The position numbers and the translations under genes are program-made. The notes beneath the pieces were generated by a model that searched no databases, had not been told where the DNA came from, and was given only the letters and a program-made list of their open reading frames with translations. This document shows positions 34,217 to 43,335 of a stretch of DNA of 64,000 nucleotides, piece after piece. The first letter of the stretch is position 1. Each line of letters opens with the position of its first letter. Source of the DNA: Schistocerca nitens. Taxonomy: Eukaryota > Arthropoda > Insecta > Orthoptera > Acrididae. The stretch spans positions 296,274,150 through 296,338,149 of the forward strand of contig NC_064619.1 of assembly GCF_023898315.1 (NCBI RefSeq). Reading direction: 5' to 3'.

Positions 34217-37200
34217 GTGGAGCCATGGTTCCACTGCAGCATCTGCAGCCGTGCTTTCCGCAGCAAGATCGGGCTCGGACAACACCGCCGCCGCGCCCAT
34301 CCGGAAGCGGCGAATGCGGAAATTACAACCGATAGGAAGAGAGCTCGGTGGGCGGAAGAAGAGATGCGGGAGCTCGCCCTGGCGGAGGCTAGGCTTCTCT
34401 GTGCCAGTGACTCCAAATTCCTTTTCGCAAACCAGGAGCTTCTACCGCTGTTTCCGCACCGCACCCTGGATGCCGTCAAGTGTAGGAGGAGGACGGCGGC
34501 GCACAGGGCGATGGTGCGTGAGTACGTGGAGGAGCTGAAGCGGGAACATCAGGTGCAGCAGGTTCTGCGCCATCCACCCGTCACGGAGTCGCTGCCAGAG
34601 AGGCCACCCTCTCTGCCGGAGCTAGAGCGCCCGCCACCAACATCTGCTGTCGACGAAGCAATATGGAGGCACCTCGCCGGCCTGCCGCGGTCGGCCGCGC
34701 GTTTCTCGGCCCTGGACGACCTTGCGTGTCTGGGACCAGGTACGCCGTCGGCAGTGGTTGCGGCTGGGCTGCCCGAGGCCCTCCGAGCTGTCGGCTCGGA
34801 AGAAGCAGGAGTACGGACGAAGAAGAAGCCGCGCCCGCCATCCCAGCAGCAGCCTGATGGTGGCCCTCCGCTCTCCAAGCGGAAGCGCCGCCGGTGGGAG
34901 TATGCTAGAGTTCAGGACGCTTTCAGGAAGAACCGCGCACGCTGTGTGCGAGGCCTCCTGGATGGCACCCTGCTACAGCCGCCGTCGAACATCCCTGGGC
35001 TGGTGGACTTCTGGCGCAGCCTCTTTACGACGGAGCCACCCTCCACCGCTGGCTCCATCCACGACCGGCTTCTCCCGCGCTCGGAGTCTGTTGACTTTGA
35101 GCGCCTGTGGAGGCCGATCACTACTGAAGAGGTTGCGGCTGCCCTGCCGCCCAGAGGCTCCGTTGCCGGCCCTGACGGCCTCTCGCCGGTGCAGCTGCGC
35201 CGCCTTCCGGCGGAGGTCACCACTAAACTCTTGAACCTTTTCCTGCTGACCCGTAAGCTCCCTCCTTCCCTCCTCCGAGCCAGGACCTCCCTGCTCCCTA
35301 AGACAGCCGCCCCAGCATCCCCCGCTGACTTTCGGCCCATCACCGTCTGCTCGGTGTTAGCCAGAACCTTCCATAAGGTTCTGGCGACTCGCCTAATGCG
35401 GATGTGTGCTGTGGACGAACGTCAGCGGGCTTTCATCCCAAGGGATGGGATGCTGGAGAATACTTTCCTCCTCGACCGGGTGCTCGTCGGCGCCGTCCGC
35501 CGCTGTCGTTCTGTGTTCATGGCGTCTCTCGACGTGTCTAAGGCGTTCGATTCGTTGGACCATGCGGCCCTCCGCCCTGTGCTTAAAGCCCATGGTCTGC
35601 CGGACGAATTCATTGACTACGTCGAGGGCTGCTATGCGGACAGCACGACGGTAATTGCGGGGGGTGGCGACGAGTCTCCGGCCGTGCGGCCAGCAAGGGG
35701 TGTTCGGCAAGGAGATCCTCTGTCCCCTCTCCTCTTTAATTTCGCTGTTGACTATGTTCTAGAACAGCTGCCCTCTCACATTGGTGTCAAGGTGTTGGGC
35801 CGCCAGATCAACGCGGCGGCCTTCGCGGACGACATCCTGCTCTTCGCCTCCACGAGGGGGGGCCTGCAGTCCCTCATCAACGCAGCAGTGGCAGCCCTCG
35901 ACCAACTTGGGCTGCGGGTTAACCCGCGGAAGTGTCTCACCCTCGCACTCGTGGCGTCCGGCCGCGAGAAGAAAGTGAAGGTGGATGCCAACGTCACCTT
36001 CACTGCCGGCGACACCACCGTGCCGGCGTTGGGAGTGGGTGAGACCTTCCGCTACCTGGGACTGCAGTTCTCCTCCTCAGGCCGGTGTCTCTTCCATCCG
36101 AGGCAACACATAGAGGAGCAGCTGTCGATCATCACGCGGGCGCCGCTGAAGCCGCAGCAGCGGCTTTTTGCACTTCGTGAGGTTCTTCTCCCGGGCCTGT
36201 ACCATGGCCTAGCCCTGAGTCGCACCCGCATCGGCGCGCTCAAGGCCATGGACAACTGCGTTCGGGCCGCGGTGAGGAGGTGGTTCCGCCTCCCAGCTGA
36301 TACCCCCTTGGGCTACTTTCACGCTCCGGTAGCCCATGGTGGCCTAGGGATTCCATCGGCCCGCTGGACGGGGCCAACCCTGAGGCGGGGCAGACTCCTC
36401 ACCCTGTTGCAGCTCGAGACCTCTACCACCGACGCAGACCTGGGGGAGGCACGACACGAAGTGGCGGCGCTAGAGAGACACCTCACGTGGGAGGGCCATT
36501 TGCTGCAATCAGCTGCAAAAGTCGGCGAGATGTGGGCGGCGCGCCTGCATATCAGCTTCGACGGGGCAGCCCTTTTGTCGTCAGCCAGGACATCAGGCCA
36601 ACACAGCTGGGTCGAGGACACCAGCCGCTTCCTGTCCGGCCGTGACTACGTGGCGTGCATCCGCACGCGCATTAACGCATTACCATCTAAAGCGCGCAGG
36701 AGTCGCGGCCGAGACAGGGAGAAGATGTGTCGCGCTAGGTGCAACGCCGTCGAGACCGCGAACCACGTCGTCCAGGGCTGCGGACTTACCAGCCGAGCCC
36801 GGGTGCGGCGTCACGACGCGGTAGTGAAATACGTCGCGCGCGGGCTGGCTCAACGAGGGTTCGACGTGTCTGTCGAGCCACACCTCCGAACGCCAGAGGG
36901 AGTCCGCAAGCCCGACGTCGTAGCGTCGAAGGACGGCGTGGCGCATATCATCGATGCGCAAATTGTCGGCGACCACCTCGACACTGACTGGTGTCATCGG
37001 CAGAAGGCGGCGAAATACGACGTCCCGTCTGTGCGGCGTGCCGTCGGCGCTCTCCGACCCGCGGCCAGCAGCATCCAGTTTGCAACAGTGACCCTAAATT
37101 GGAGAGGGACTTGGGCACCTACATCAGCCCGCCAGCTCCTACAACTTGGCTTCCGCAGGCGGGAGTTATGCACCATCAGCACGCGGGTGCTCTGTGGATC

Positions 37201-37270
37201 ATCGTGGATCTTCGGCCTGTTCGAAAATATGACGCTGCACAGGCCGAAGTACAAGGAGGGCGTAGGATAG
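34217..37270 (+). CDS. R2-type reverse transcriptase/endonuclease, intact (1017 codons)
   Basis: Single open frame with all R2-type domains. One CCHH zinc finger (C7, C10, H23, H28); Myb-like segment RARWAEEEMRELALAEAR (about 43-60); RT about 300-620 with DVSKAFDSLDHA (439-450), GVRQGDPLSPLLF (495-507) and catalytic FADD (536-539); thumb; CCHC knuckle C838-x3-C842-x7-H850-x4-C855; restriction-like endonuclease with KPD (898-900) and D913 in HIIDAQIVGDH. It would nick the target and copy its RNA from the exposed end. Position 34217 is a GTG: the frame is open from 34094 with no in-frame ATG before the finger, so start choice is uncertain and may be non-AUG, or the true start was lost by truncation. 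A single finger fits the R2 groups with one N-terminal finger. Confidence 0.92.
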   Translation: MEPWFHCSICSRAFRSKIGLGQHRRRAHPEAANAEITTDRKRARWAEEEMRELALAEARLLCASDSKFLFANQELLPLFPHRTLDAVKCRRRTAAHRAMVREYVEELKREHQVQQVLRHPPVTESLPERPPSLPELERPPPTSAVDEAIWRHLAGLPRSAARFSALDDLACLGPGTPSAVVAAGLPEALRAVGSEEAGVRTKKKPRPPSQQQPDGGPPLSKRKRRRWEYARVQDAFRKNRARCVRGLLDGTLLQPPSNIPGLVDFWRSLFTTEPPSTAGSIHDRLLPRSESVDFERLWRPITTEEVAAALPPRGSVAGPDGLSPVQLRRLPAEVTTKLLNLFLLTRKLPPSLLRARTSLLPKTAAPASPADFRPITVCSVLARTFHKVLATRLMRMCAVDERQRAFIPRDGMLENTFLLDRVLVGAVRRCRSVFMASLDVSKAFDSLDHAALRPVLKAHGLPDEFIDYVEGCYADSTTVIAGGGDESPAVRPARGVRQGDPLSPLLFNFAVDYVLEQLPSHIGVKVLGRQINAAAFADDILLFASTRGGLQSLINAAVAALDQLGLRVNPRKCLTLALVASGREKKVKVDANVTFTAGDTTVPALGVGETFRYLGLQFSSSGRCLFHPRQHIEEQLSIITRAPLKPQQRLFALREVLLPGLYHGLALSRTRIGALKAMDNCVRAAVRRWFRLPADTPLGYFHAPVAHGGLGIPSARWTGPTLRRGRLLTLLQLETSTTDADLGEARHEVAALERHLTWEGHLLQSAAKVGEMWAARLHISFDGAALLSSARTSGQHSWVEDTSRFLSGRDYVACIRTRINALPSKARRSRGRDREKMCRARCNAVETANHVVQGCGLTSRARVRRHDAVVKYVARGLAQRGFDVSVEPHLRTPEGVRKPDVVASKDGVAHIIDAQIVGDHLDTDWCHRQKAAKYDVPSVRRAVGALRPAASSIQFATVTLNWRGTWAPTSARQLLQLGFRRRELCTISTRVLCGSSWIFGLFENMTLHRPKYKEGVG

Positions 37271-37519
37271 TTAGTTGGTTATGCTTAGGTTAGTTTGCCC
37301 CGACTCCCGGGGCTTCAATATCGGGAGCAATTCCGTCTTTATATTCTTGTAATTAATCCTTTGTACTTGTGAATAATATAGTGTTTTAGCGGTTACACCA
37401 ACAACGGTAACCGGCGCCCTTGTGAGCTCCTCTCGGGGAGTATGGCGCACTAGCTTCTAAGAGTGTTTATTTACCTGTGTTATTCACATGTATTTTTGTG
37501 TGAATAAAGACGGCTGTAA
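37271..37519 (+). other. 3' UTR of R2-type copy 2
   Basis: About 250 bp after the stop. It ends at the same relative base as copy 1, directly before the TAGCC half of the target. Confidence 0.75.
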
Positions 37520-38312
37520 TAGCCAAATGCCTCGTTATCCGACCAAAAATTTCAGCTAATGCGAGGAGCAACTGGAGGGAGTAACTAAGACTGTAGACAT
37601 AAAGTCGCCTATCGCTTCTGGTGGACAGGCAACAGTAAGAATACGAATGTAAAGGTGGCCAAAAGGGGGAGCAATTGGCAGGAGTAACTATGACTCTCAT
37701 AAGGTTGCCAAATGCCATGTCATGCGACCAAAAATTTTAGTAAACGCGAGGAGCAACTAGAGGGAGTAACTTAGACACTAGGCATATAGTTGCGTCACTC
37801 GACCAAAAATTTCAGCAAACATGAGGAAGAAGTGGAGGAAGTAACTAAGACTGTAGGCACACAGTTGCGTATCGCTTATGGCGAACTAGCAACAGTAAGA
37901 ATGAGAATGTAAAGGTAGGGAAAAAAAGGGAGCGACTGGCAGGAGTAACTATGACTCTCTTAAGATAGCCAAATGCCTCTTCACACGACCAAAAATTTCA
38001 GCAAACGCGAGTAGCAACTGTAGGAAGTAACTAAGGCTCTAGGCATATAGATGCGTATCGCTTCTGGCGGATTGGCAACCGTAAGAATGAGAATGTAAAG
38101 GCGGCCAAAAAGGGGTAGCAACTGGCAGGAAAACTATGACTCTCTTAAGGTAGATAAATGCCTTCTCACCCGACCAAAAATTTTAGCAAACTCGAAGAGC
38201 AACTGGAGGGACTAACTAAGACTTTAGGCATATAGTTGCGTGTCGCTTATGGCGGACTGGCAACAGTAAGAATGAGACTGTAAAGGTGGCCAAAAAGGGG
38301 GAGCAACTGCCA

Positions 38313-38347
<35 letters not shown>

Positions 38348-38418
38348 ATCGTAACCAGATATAAACTCAGGAAACACGAACATAGACTGGCGGGAGTCAC
38401 TGTGATACTAGGCATATA

Positions 38419-39840
38419 CACTCCTGGAAATTGAAATAAGAACACCGTGAATTCATTGTCTCAGGAAGGGGAAACTTTATTGACACATTCCTGGGGTCAG
38501 ATACATCACATGATCACACTGACAGAACCACAGGCACATAGGCACAGGCAACAGAGCATGCACAATGTCGGCACTAGTACAGTGTATATCCACCTTTCGC
38601 AGCAATACAGGCTGCTATTCTCCCATGCAGACGATCGTAGAGATGCTGGATGTAGTCCTGTGGAACGGCTTGCCATGCCATTTCCACCTGGCGCCTCAGT
38701 TGGACCAGCGTTCGTGCTGGACGTGCAGACCGCGTGAGACGACGCTTCATCCAGTCCCAAACATGCTCAATGGGGGACAGATCCGGAGATCTTGCTGGCC
38801 AGGGTAGTTGACTTACACCTTCTAGAGCACGTTGGGTGGCACGGGATACATGCGGACGTGCATTGTCCTGTTGGAACAGCAAGTTCCCTTGCCGGTCTAG
38901 GAATGGTAGAACGATGGGTTCGATGACGGTTTGGATGTACCGTGCACTATTCAGTGTCCCCTCGACGATCACCAGTGGTGTACGGCCAGTGTAGGAGATC
39001 GCTCCCCACACCATGATGCCGGGTGTTGGCCCTGTGTGCCTCGGTCGTATGCAGTCCTGATTGTGGCGCTCACCTGCACGGCGCCAAACACGCATACGAC
39101 CATCATTGGCACCAAGGCAGAAGCGACTCTCATCGCTGAAGACGACACGTCTCCATTCGTCCCTCCATTCACGCCTGTCGCGACACCACTGGAGGCGGGC
39201 TGCACGATGTTGGGGCGTGAGCGGAAGACGGCCTAACGGTGTGCGGGACCGTAGCCCAGCTTCATGGAGACGGTTGCGAATGGTCCTCGCCGATACCCCA
39301 GGAGCAACAGTGTCCCTAATTTGCTGGGAAGTGGCGGTGCGGTCCCCTACGGCACTGCGTAGGATCCTACGGTCTTGGCGTGCATCCGTGCGTCGCTGCG
39401 GTCCGGTTCCAGGTCGACGGGCATGTGCACCTTCCGCCGACCACTGGCGACAACATCGATGTACTGTGGAGACCTCACGCCCCACGTGTTGAACAATTCG
39501 GCGGTACGTCCACCCGGCCTCCCGCATGCCCACTATACGCCCTCGCTCAAAGTCCGTCAACTGCACATACGGTTCACTTCCACGCTGTCGCGGCATGCTA
39601 CCAGTGTTAAAGACTGCGATGGAGCTCCGTATGCCACGGCAAACTGGCTGACACTGACGGCGGCGGTGCACAAATGCTGCGCAGCTAGCGCCATTCGACG
39701 GCCAACACCGCGGTTCCTGGTGTGTCCGCTGTGCCGTGCGTGTGATCATTGCTTGTACAGCCCTCTCGCAGTGTCCGGAGCAAGTATGGTGGGTCTGACA
39801 CACCGGTGTCAATGTGTTCTTTTTTCCATTTCCAGGAGTG
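38419..39840 (-). mobile_element. complete Tc1-like transposon with intact transposase
   Basis: Ends read CACTCCTGGAAATTGAAATA (38419 onward) and, in reverse complement, CACTCCTGGAAATGGAAAAA (ending 39840), an inverted repeat of about 27 bp ending in AAGAACAC. Each side is flanked by TA (38417-38418, 39841-39842). The insertion splits the satellite word AGGCATATAGTTGCGTA, which is rejoined exactly when the element and one TA are removed. Length is 1422 bp. Confidence 0.95.
38574..39596 (-). CDS. Tc1-type transposase, intact, 340 aa
   Basis: I start at the ATG at 39596 (MPRQRGSEPYVQLTDFERGR) because homology to Tc1 transposases begins there; the frame is open 72 codons further upstream into non-coding DNA. 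It has two HTH motifs (LTDFERGRIVGMREAGWTYR with IVQHVGR; ISARTIRN-like VSARTIRNRLHEAG) joined by a GPQRRTD hinge. The catalytic residues are D in VFSDESRF, D in QQDNARPHVS and E in SPIEHVWDW. It ends AAKGGYTLY. The cut-and-paste enzyme would act on the element's inverted ends. The interval between the second D and E is 32 residues, two fewer than the usual 34. No stop or frameshift is seen, so the copy could be active. Confidence 0.93.
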   Translation of the reverse strand: MPRQRGSEPYVQLTDFERGRIVGMREAGWTYRRIVQHVGREVSTVHRCCRQWSAEGAHARRPGTGPQRRTDARQDRRILRSAVGDRTATSQQIRDTVAPGVSARTIRNRLHEAGLRSRTPLGRLPLTPQHRAARLQWCRDRREWRDEWRRVVFSDESRFCLGANDGRMRVWRRAGERHNQDCIRPRHTGPTPGIMVWGAISYTGRTPLVIVEGTLNSARYIQTVIEPIVLPFLDRQGNLLFQQDNARPHVSRATQRALEGVSQLPWPARSPDLSPIEHVWDWMKRRLTRSARPARTLVQLRRQVEMAWQAVPQDYIQHLYDRLHGRIAACIAAKGGYTLY

Positions 39841-39900
39841 TAGTTGCGTATAGCTTCTGGGGGACTGGCAACAGTAAGAATGAGAATGTAAAAGTAGCAT

Positions 39901-40935
39901 GTTTACTTGACATTTTTTCTTGGTTTGGTCCATACCACCAGCTCTGAAACACGCCTAACCTACAATCTTAGCAAGAACAGTACCAGTACTTGTGTTCCAT
40001 TGTCAGAGGTAAGACGACGGTTAATATACGGGTCCTGCCATCTAGATTTAGGTTTTTTCCGTGATTTCTCTAAATCGTTTACCCCAAATGCCGAGTTGGT
40101 TCGTTTGAGTAGGTCACGGTCGGTTTCCTTCCCTGATCTCTAATGACCATTCAGTCGACGAACGTTAAACCCAAAAATTCATTTCCTTATGGGTGACATT
40201 AAATATAGTTATTGACAACTTACTGTCTTCCTTTCAGCATATATGTTATATGCCATTAGAGCGTTACTATGGTTAATTTTCAGTCTCACATGATCATGGG
40301 TATTTTCCATTCGTTGCTCTTATTGTTCTTCAGCAATCAGAGGAATTAAAACAGCCCATTCATGACCAAAAATGATTCAGGTACGGTCCGTTATTTGTGT
40401 TCCTTCTACATCCTACTGTAGTGGTTGGCAAAGGTCTTCGAAATTTGTAGAAGCGTTATTGAAATAGATGACTGATTTTTATGCTCGTGCCAAATAAAAA
40501 CAAGAGGGTTGACTCTGTTAGATATGAAAAACGAAAACAGAAACTTGTAGGAAGCTAAGCGTTGTTGCATACTTAAGAAAATTTCTAGTGCACCCATAAC
40601 CGAAAGTTTGTGACGAGAGTAAACTGCCAATAAAGTCTTTGGTAGTGAGGTATGGACCATACGAAAACCATAAAAATTGGGAAGAAGCGTGCTGAGAATA
40701 AGAAGAGGGGACAAGGAGACAGACAGATAACAGAAGGGAGGGGAACTGTAATTGTCTTGGTGACTTATAAAACTCTGTTGGGAATGGTCATACCAGTTAC
40801 AGAGCTACCGCTCGCGACTGAGATTTTCGCGATTAAAAAAAAAAAAAAATATTCCGCTGCAGAGCTATCAAAACTAGTTTCACTTGTAATTTTCGACTCG
40901 GCCGTCTCTGGACCAGTGTCCCATATCTCAGTAGA
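39901..40935. other. no gene; contains one SINE-like repeat
   Basis: Beyond the repeat at 40030-40175 I see no feature. A frame at 40652-40966 (+) is lysine-rich with no family resemblance; it crosses an A run at about 40838-40849. Confidence 0.35.
40030..40175 (+). repeat. SINE-like repeat, second family, copy A
   Basis: ATTTAGGTTTTTTCCGTGAT, TTCTCTAAATCG, CACGGTCGGTTTCCTTCCCT and AATGACCATTCAGTCGACGA, then ACGTTAAACCC. The same ordered words recur at 40970-41120 and 43150-43330, which defines a dispersed family different from the tRNA-SINE above. Confidence 0.7.
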
Positions 40936-40944
40936 GAATTACCG

Positions 40945-41125
40945 AATGAGGCAGTCTAGCTGGTAGGACACTGACCTCATATCCAGGAGGATGGAGCTGC
41001 TCTGTCCGGCCATCCTGATCCGGGTTTTCCTGAACCGCTAAGGCAAATGATGGGATGGTTCCTTACTCTAGGCCACTGCCAAACGCCTTTCCTATCCCCA
41101 TAGGCTACCTGTTCAATCCTCTTAA
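40945..41125 (+). repeat. SINE-like repeat, second family, copy B
   Basis: A degraded tRNA-like start (TCTAGCTGGTAGGACACTGA) is followed by GGCCATCCTGATCCGGGTTT, TCCTGAACCGCTAAGGCAAA and TGATGGGATGGTTCCTT. The later part with CCTTTCCTATCCCC matches loosely. Confidence 0.65.
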
Positions 41126-41249
41126 AGAACGTTGTGTATGCTGCATGTTATATTTTGGCCTATTGATTGGCTTTGACAAATCTTATATCATTGTGAGATG
41201 CTCCTGGGGGATGAATAAAGAAAAATAAAATAAAATATTCATTTACTTA

Positions 41250-41900
41250 ATACGGCCTGGATAAGGCTGGAGATAATACGATATTAGCTACTGCCCCGAT
41301 TGAGCATTAAATGTGTATCTTGAAGATACGCGGGAAACCCTTCTTGCACATACCGTGGGTCGTAAAAATGTCGGATTTAAATCGGTAAATTTTTGAGAAA
41401 TACAGAAGAAATTAGTGAAAAGCATAGGTTATTACATACTCAATTTGTTTAAATAATGTGGCTGAACTACTACACCAGTTACACTTATTGACACTGAAAC
41501 GATATTAATTTTAAAAAAAGCTTTAAGAGCAGCTAATAATATTTTAGAGGAACCAATTGTCATTAGAATTTTGTTTGGCTTAACACCCAACAAACTTGTT
41601 TCAGAGCATTTGCCCACTTGCAAAATGATAGAGAATAAGCGACTAGTTCGCTGTTAGTTTCGTATTCCATAATTTATATCGTCTTCCGAAACGTATCCTT
41701 GCGTATCATGGCTTTTACGCTCCTTTTAGTACAGCGGCCTTCGCACGTTGTTTTCCTGCGAGCACGAAAGGTAATCTGCCGCGCCGTTAGCAATTCCCAT
41801 ATTAAAACTGGGCGATGAATGGAAAATGTGTGATTTTCATCTATAGTAATGGAAAAAAAGCATTGATTCCGCTGCTTGTGACGTTATCACAATCAACTCG
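41250..41900. other. no recognisable feature upstream of the host gene
   Basis: No protein or repeat was recognised. AT-rich up to about 41680, then more balanced. Confidence 0.3.
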
Positions 41901-42404
41901 AACGCAATGACAACTGTCGCGCTTTGTTTAGAGCTACAGCTGTTCGCAGAATGCCGCTTGTGTATCAATGCGCGTTGTGATCTTGACTGAAGCGGTATTT
42001 CTGTCAGGCGGCAGCACTATCGCTTAGCAGTGCCGCAGTAGCCGTTGTGGCTGGCGTTGGCAGGTTAGGGATTTTCTCTGAGCTCTTGCTCAGCTGCTAT
42101 TGTTCGTGTGCGACAAAGTTATCTTTTCGGAGTTATTTTACGTGACGCGTTCGTGTGCTGACGCGTCGCGCCGAAAAGTAATTGGCGCAAGACGAGCTCC
42201 AAGTACTGAGGAGAGTTTGAGAAAGTTTCTGTGACTACGTAACAGAAAGCACGAGAGAACAAAAGCTGGCAGCCATTGCTGTGGGGATCTGCTCAGTCGC
42301 AGTGTAGAAACTGGAGTTTTGGGGACTGGCGAAATATCCCCCCTTTAAAATTTTGTGGTGAACATAATTCGTGACAAAATTGGACTGTGTTAAACAAATT
42401 TAAA
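41900..42404 (+). promoter_or_regulatory. probable promoter and 5' UTR of the UBE2R-type gene
   Basis: This stretch is richer in CpG than the surrounding DNA (for example GTGACGCGTTCGTGTGCTGA and GCGTCGCGCCG around 42140-42175). It immediately precedes the ATG of a conserved first exon. I see no clear TATA box, and the transcription start cannot be fixed by eye. The segment just before the ATG (ACAAATTTAAAATGG) has A at -3 and G at +4, a good initiation context. Promoter role is inferred from position and composition. Confidence 0.45.
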
Positions 42405-42581
42405 ATGGCGCAGCAACCCACAAGCAGTGCAGTTAGAGCCCTTGCGCTTGAATACAAGAGCTTACAGGAAGAACCAGTCGAAGGCTTCAGGGTGAAACTT
42501 GTTAGAGAAGAAAATATGTTCGAATGGGAAGTTGCGATATTTGGACCCCCAGAGACTCTTTATCAGGGTGGATACTTCAAG
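42405..42581 (+). CDS. UBE2R2: UBE2R/CDC34-type ubiquitin-conjugating enzyme, first coding exon
   Basis: 59 codons from ATG at 42405 to a lysine codon ending at 42581, followed at once by the donor GTGAGT. The protein starts MAQQPTSSAVRALALEYKSL and contains LQEEPVEGF, EWEVAIFGPPETLYQGGYFK, which I recognise as the N-terminus of the CDC34/UBE2R family (N-terminal helix and first strands of the UBC fold). The family charges ubiquitin from E1 and works with SCF cullin-RING ligases. The catalytic cysteine, acidic insertion and acidic tail are in later exons that are not in this window, so the intron is longer than 21 kb. The phase is 0. UBE2R1 and UBE2R2 cannot be told apart; the symbol marks the family. 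Confidence 0.93.
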
Positions 42582-43109
42582 GTGAGTAGTGCTGCGATCA
42601 TAACATTGAACTACAGTGTGTTTTTCAGATATTAGTCTGCAGTCAGCTTGTACATTTGTTTAGACATTTATTACTACGTGGTACAGAGAATAATATGGTT
42701 AAGGAAACCTGAATACGGAAGTTGTTCACAGTGGCTTCTAACAGCACCATTAATCGTATAAAATAGTGTTCTTATAATTTCGAAGGAAAAGAGTAAAGGA
42801 TTCAATTATTTGTTGCTGAAAGGCTTACATTTTACCGAACGTTCTGTTGACTTAGGGGCGGTCACATGGTTTCTGACGTACATTGAAGTTTCATTATTAT
42901 TTCAGAACAATGCACATCGGTTTTCTTTTGCATCGTATGCACTTCAGGGTAAGAAGAGAGTGCGTTTCTTATGTTACGCTGATGTGACTCGTTGCCAATA
43001 GATATTTGGTGTATCAAGTTAATATTTTGTTGAAACTCTACTTTTGAGACGCAGTGGAAATTCGTAACACGCGGTCATCGTAATTTAGGCTTTGCGTGCT
43101 TCCTGTAAT

Positions 43110-43335
43110 TGACTGTAGTCGATTGCAGAATTCACTGCTGCAGAGGTCATGACCGATTATATTCTCACCCTTGTCCAATACGAGTTTGTCCCATCTGTAA
43201 TGACTTCGGTGGACGTTTAATAATAACTATTTTTCCTTGGAAAAAGAACACGGCCGATTTCCTTCCTCGATCTGAACTTATGCTCCGTCGCTAATGACCA
43301 CGACGTCGACCAAACGTTAAACCACAATCTTGTTT
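43110..43335 (+). repeat. SINE-like repeat, second family, copy C
   Basis: AACACGGCCGATTTCCTTCC (43247-43266) and GCTAATGACCACGACGTCGA (43290-43309), then CCAAACGTTAAACC, match the family words of copy A. The 5' part from about 43140 (TCATGACCGATTATATTC) is more diverged. Confidence 0.65.

Larger units (their letters stand above)
34131..37519 (+). mobile_element. R2-type non-LTR retrotransposon, copy 2 (5'-truncated, intact frame)
   Basis: The 3' end (AATAAAGACGGCTGTAA, 37519) abuts TAGCCAAATGCCTCGTT (37520-37536), the same junction as in copy 1. The left junction lies at about 34130 in AGCAAATGCCAG, about 23 bp upstream of the expected nick. The target words GAGTAACTATGACTCTCTTA are missing there, so insertion came with a small target deletion. 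Compared with copy 1, about 290 bp of leader are absent (TTCCGCTGAAGGTCCCGGCC aligns with copy 1 near 30399). Length is about 3.39 kb. Confidence 0.88.
30030..39900. repeat. ~185-bp satellite array carrying an R2 target-site copy
   Basis: Units share, in order, GAGCAACTGGCAGGAGTAAC, TATGACTCTCTTAAGGTAGC, CAAATGCCTCGTCACCCGAC, CAAAAATTTCAGCAAACGCG, GAGCAACTGGAGGGAGTAAC, TAAGACTCTAGGCATATAGT, TGCGTATCGCTTCTGGCGGA and CTGGCAACAGTAAGAATGAG, then GAATGTAAAGGTGGCCAAAA. Target copies are visible at about 30070-30102 (left half), 33782 (right half), 33961-33990 (deleted), 37680-37716, 37940-37980, 38128-38160 and 38312-38350. The last three are spaced 184-187 bp. The first half of each unit matches what I know of 28S rRNA around the R2 site for about 40 bp, but the rest is not rRNA. 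Two R2-type elements and one Tc1-like element interrupt the array. Confidence 0.88.

Noticed and set aside
37540-38400. CRISPR array or tandem regulatory array
   Set aside because: The whole 185-bp unit is repeated with no unique spacers; it is a satellite.
42405-42581. Processed pseudogene of UBE2R
   Set aside because: The homology stops exactly at a consensus donor GTGAGT and the upstream DNA looks like a promoter, so it is an exon of an intron-containing gene.
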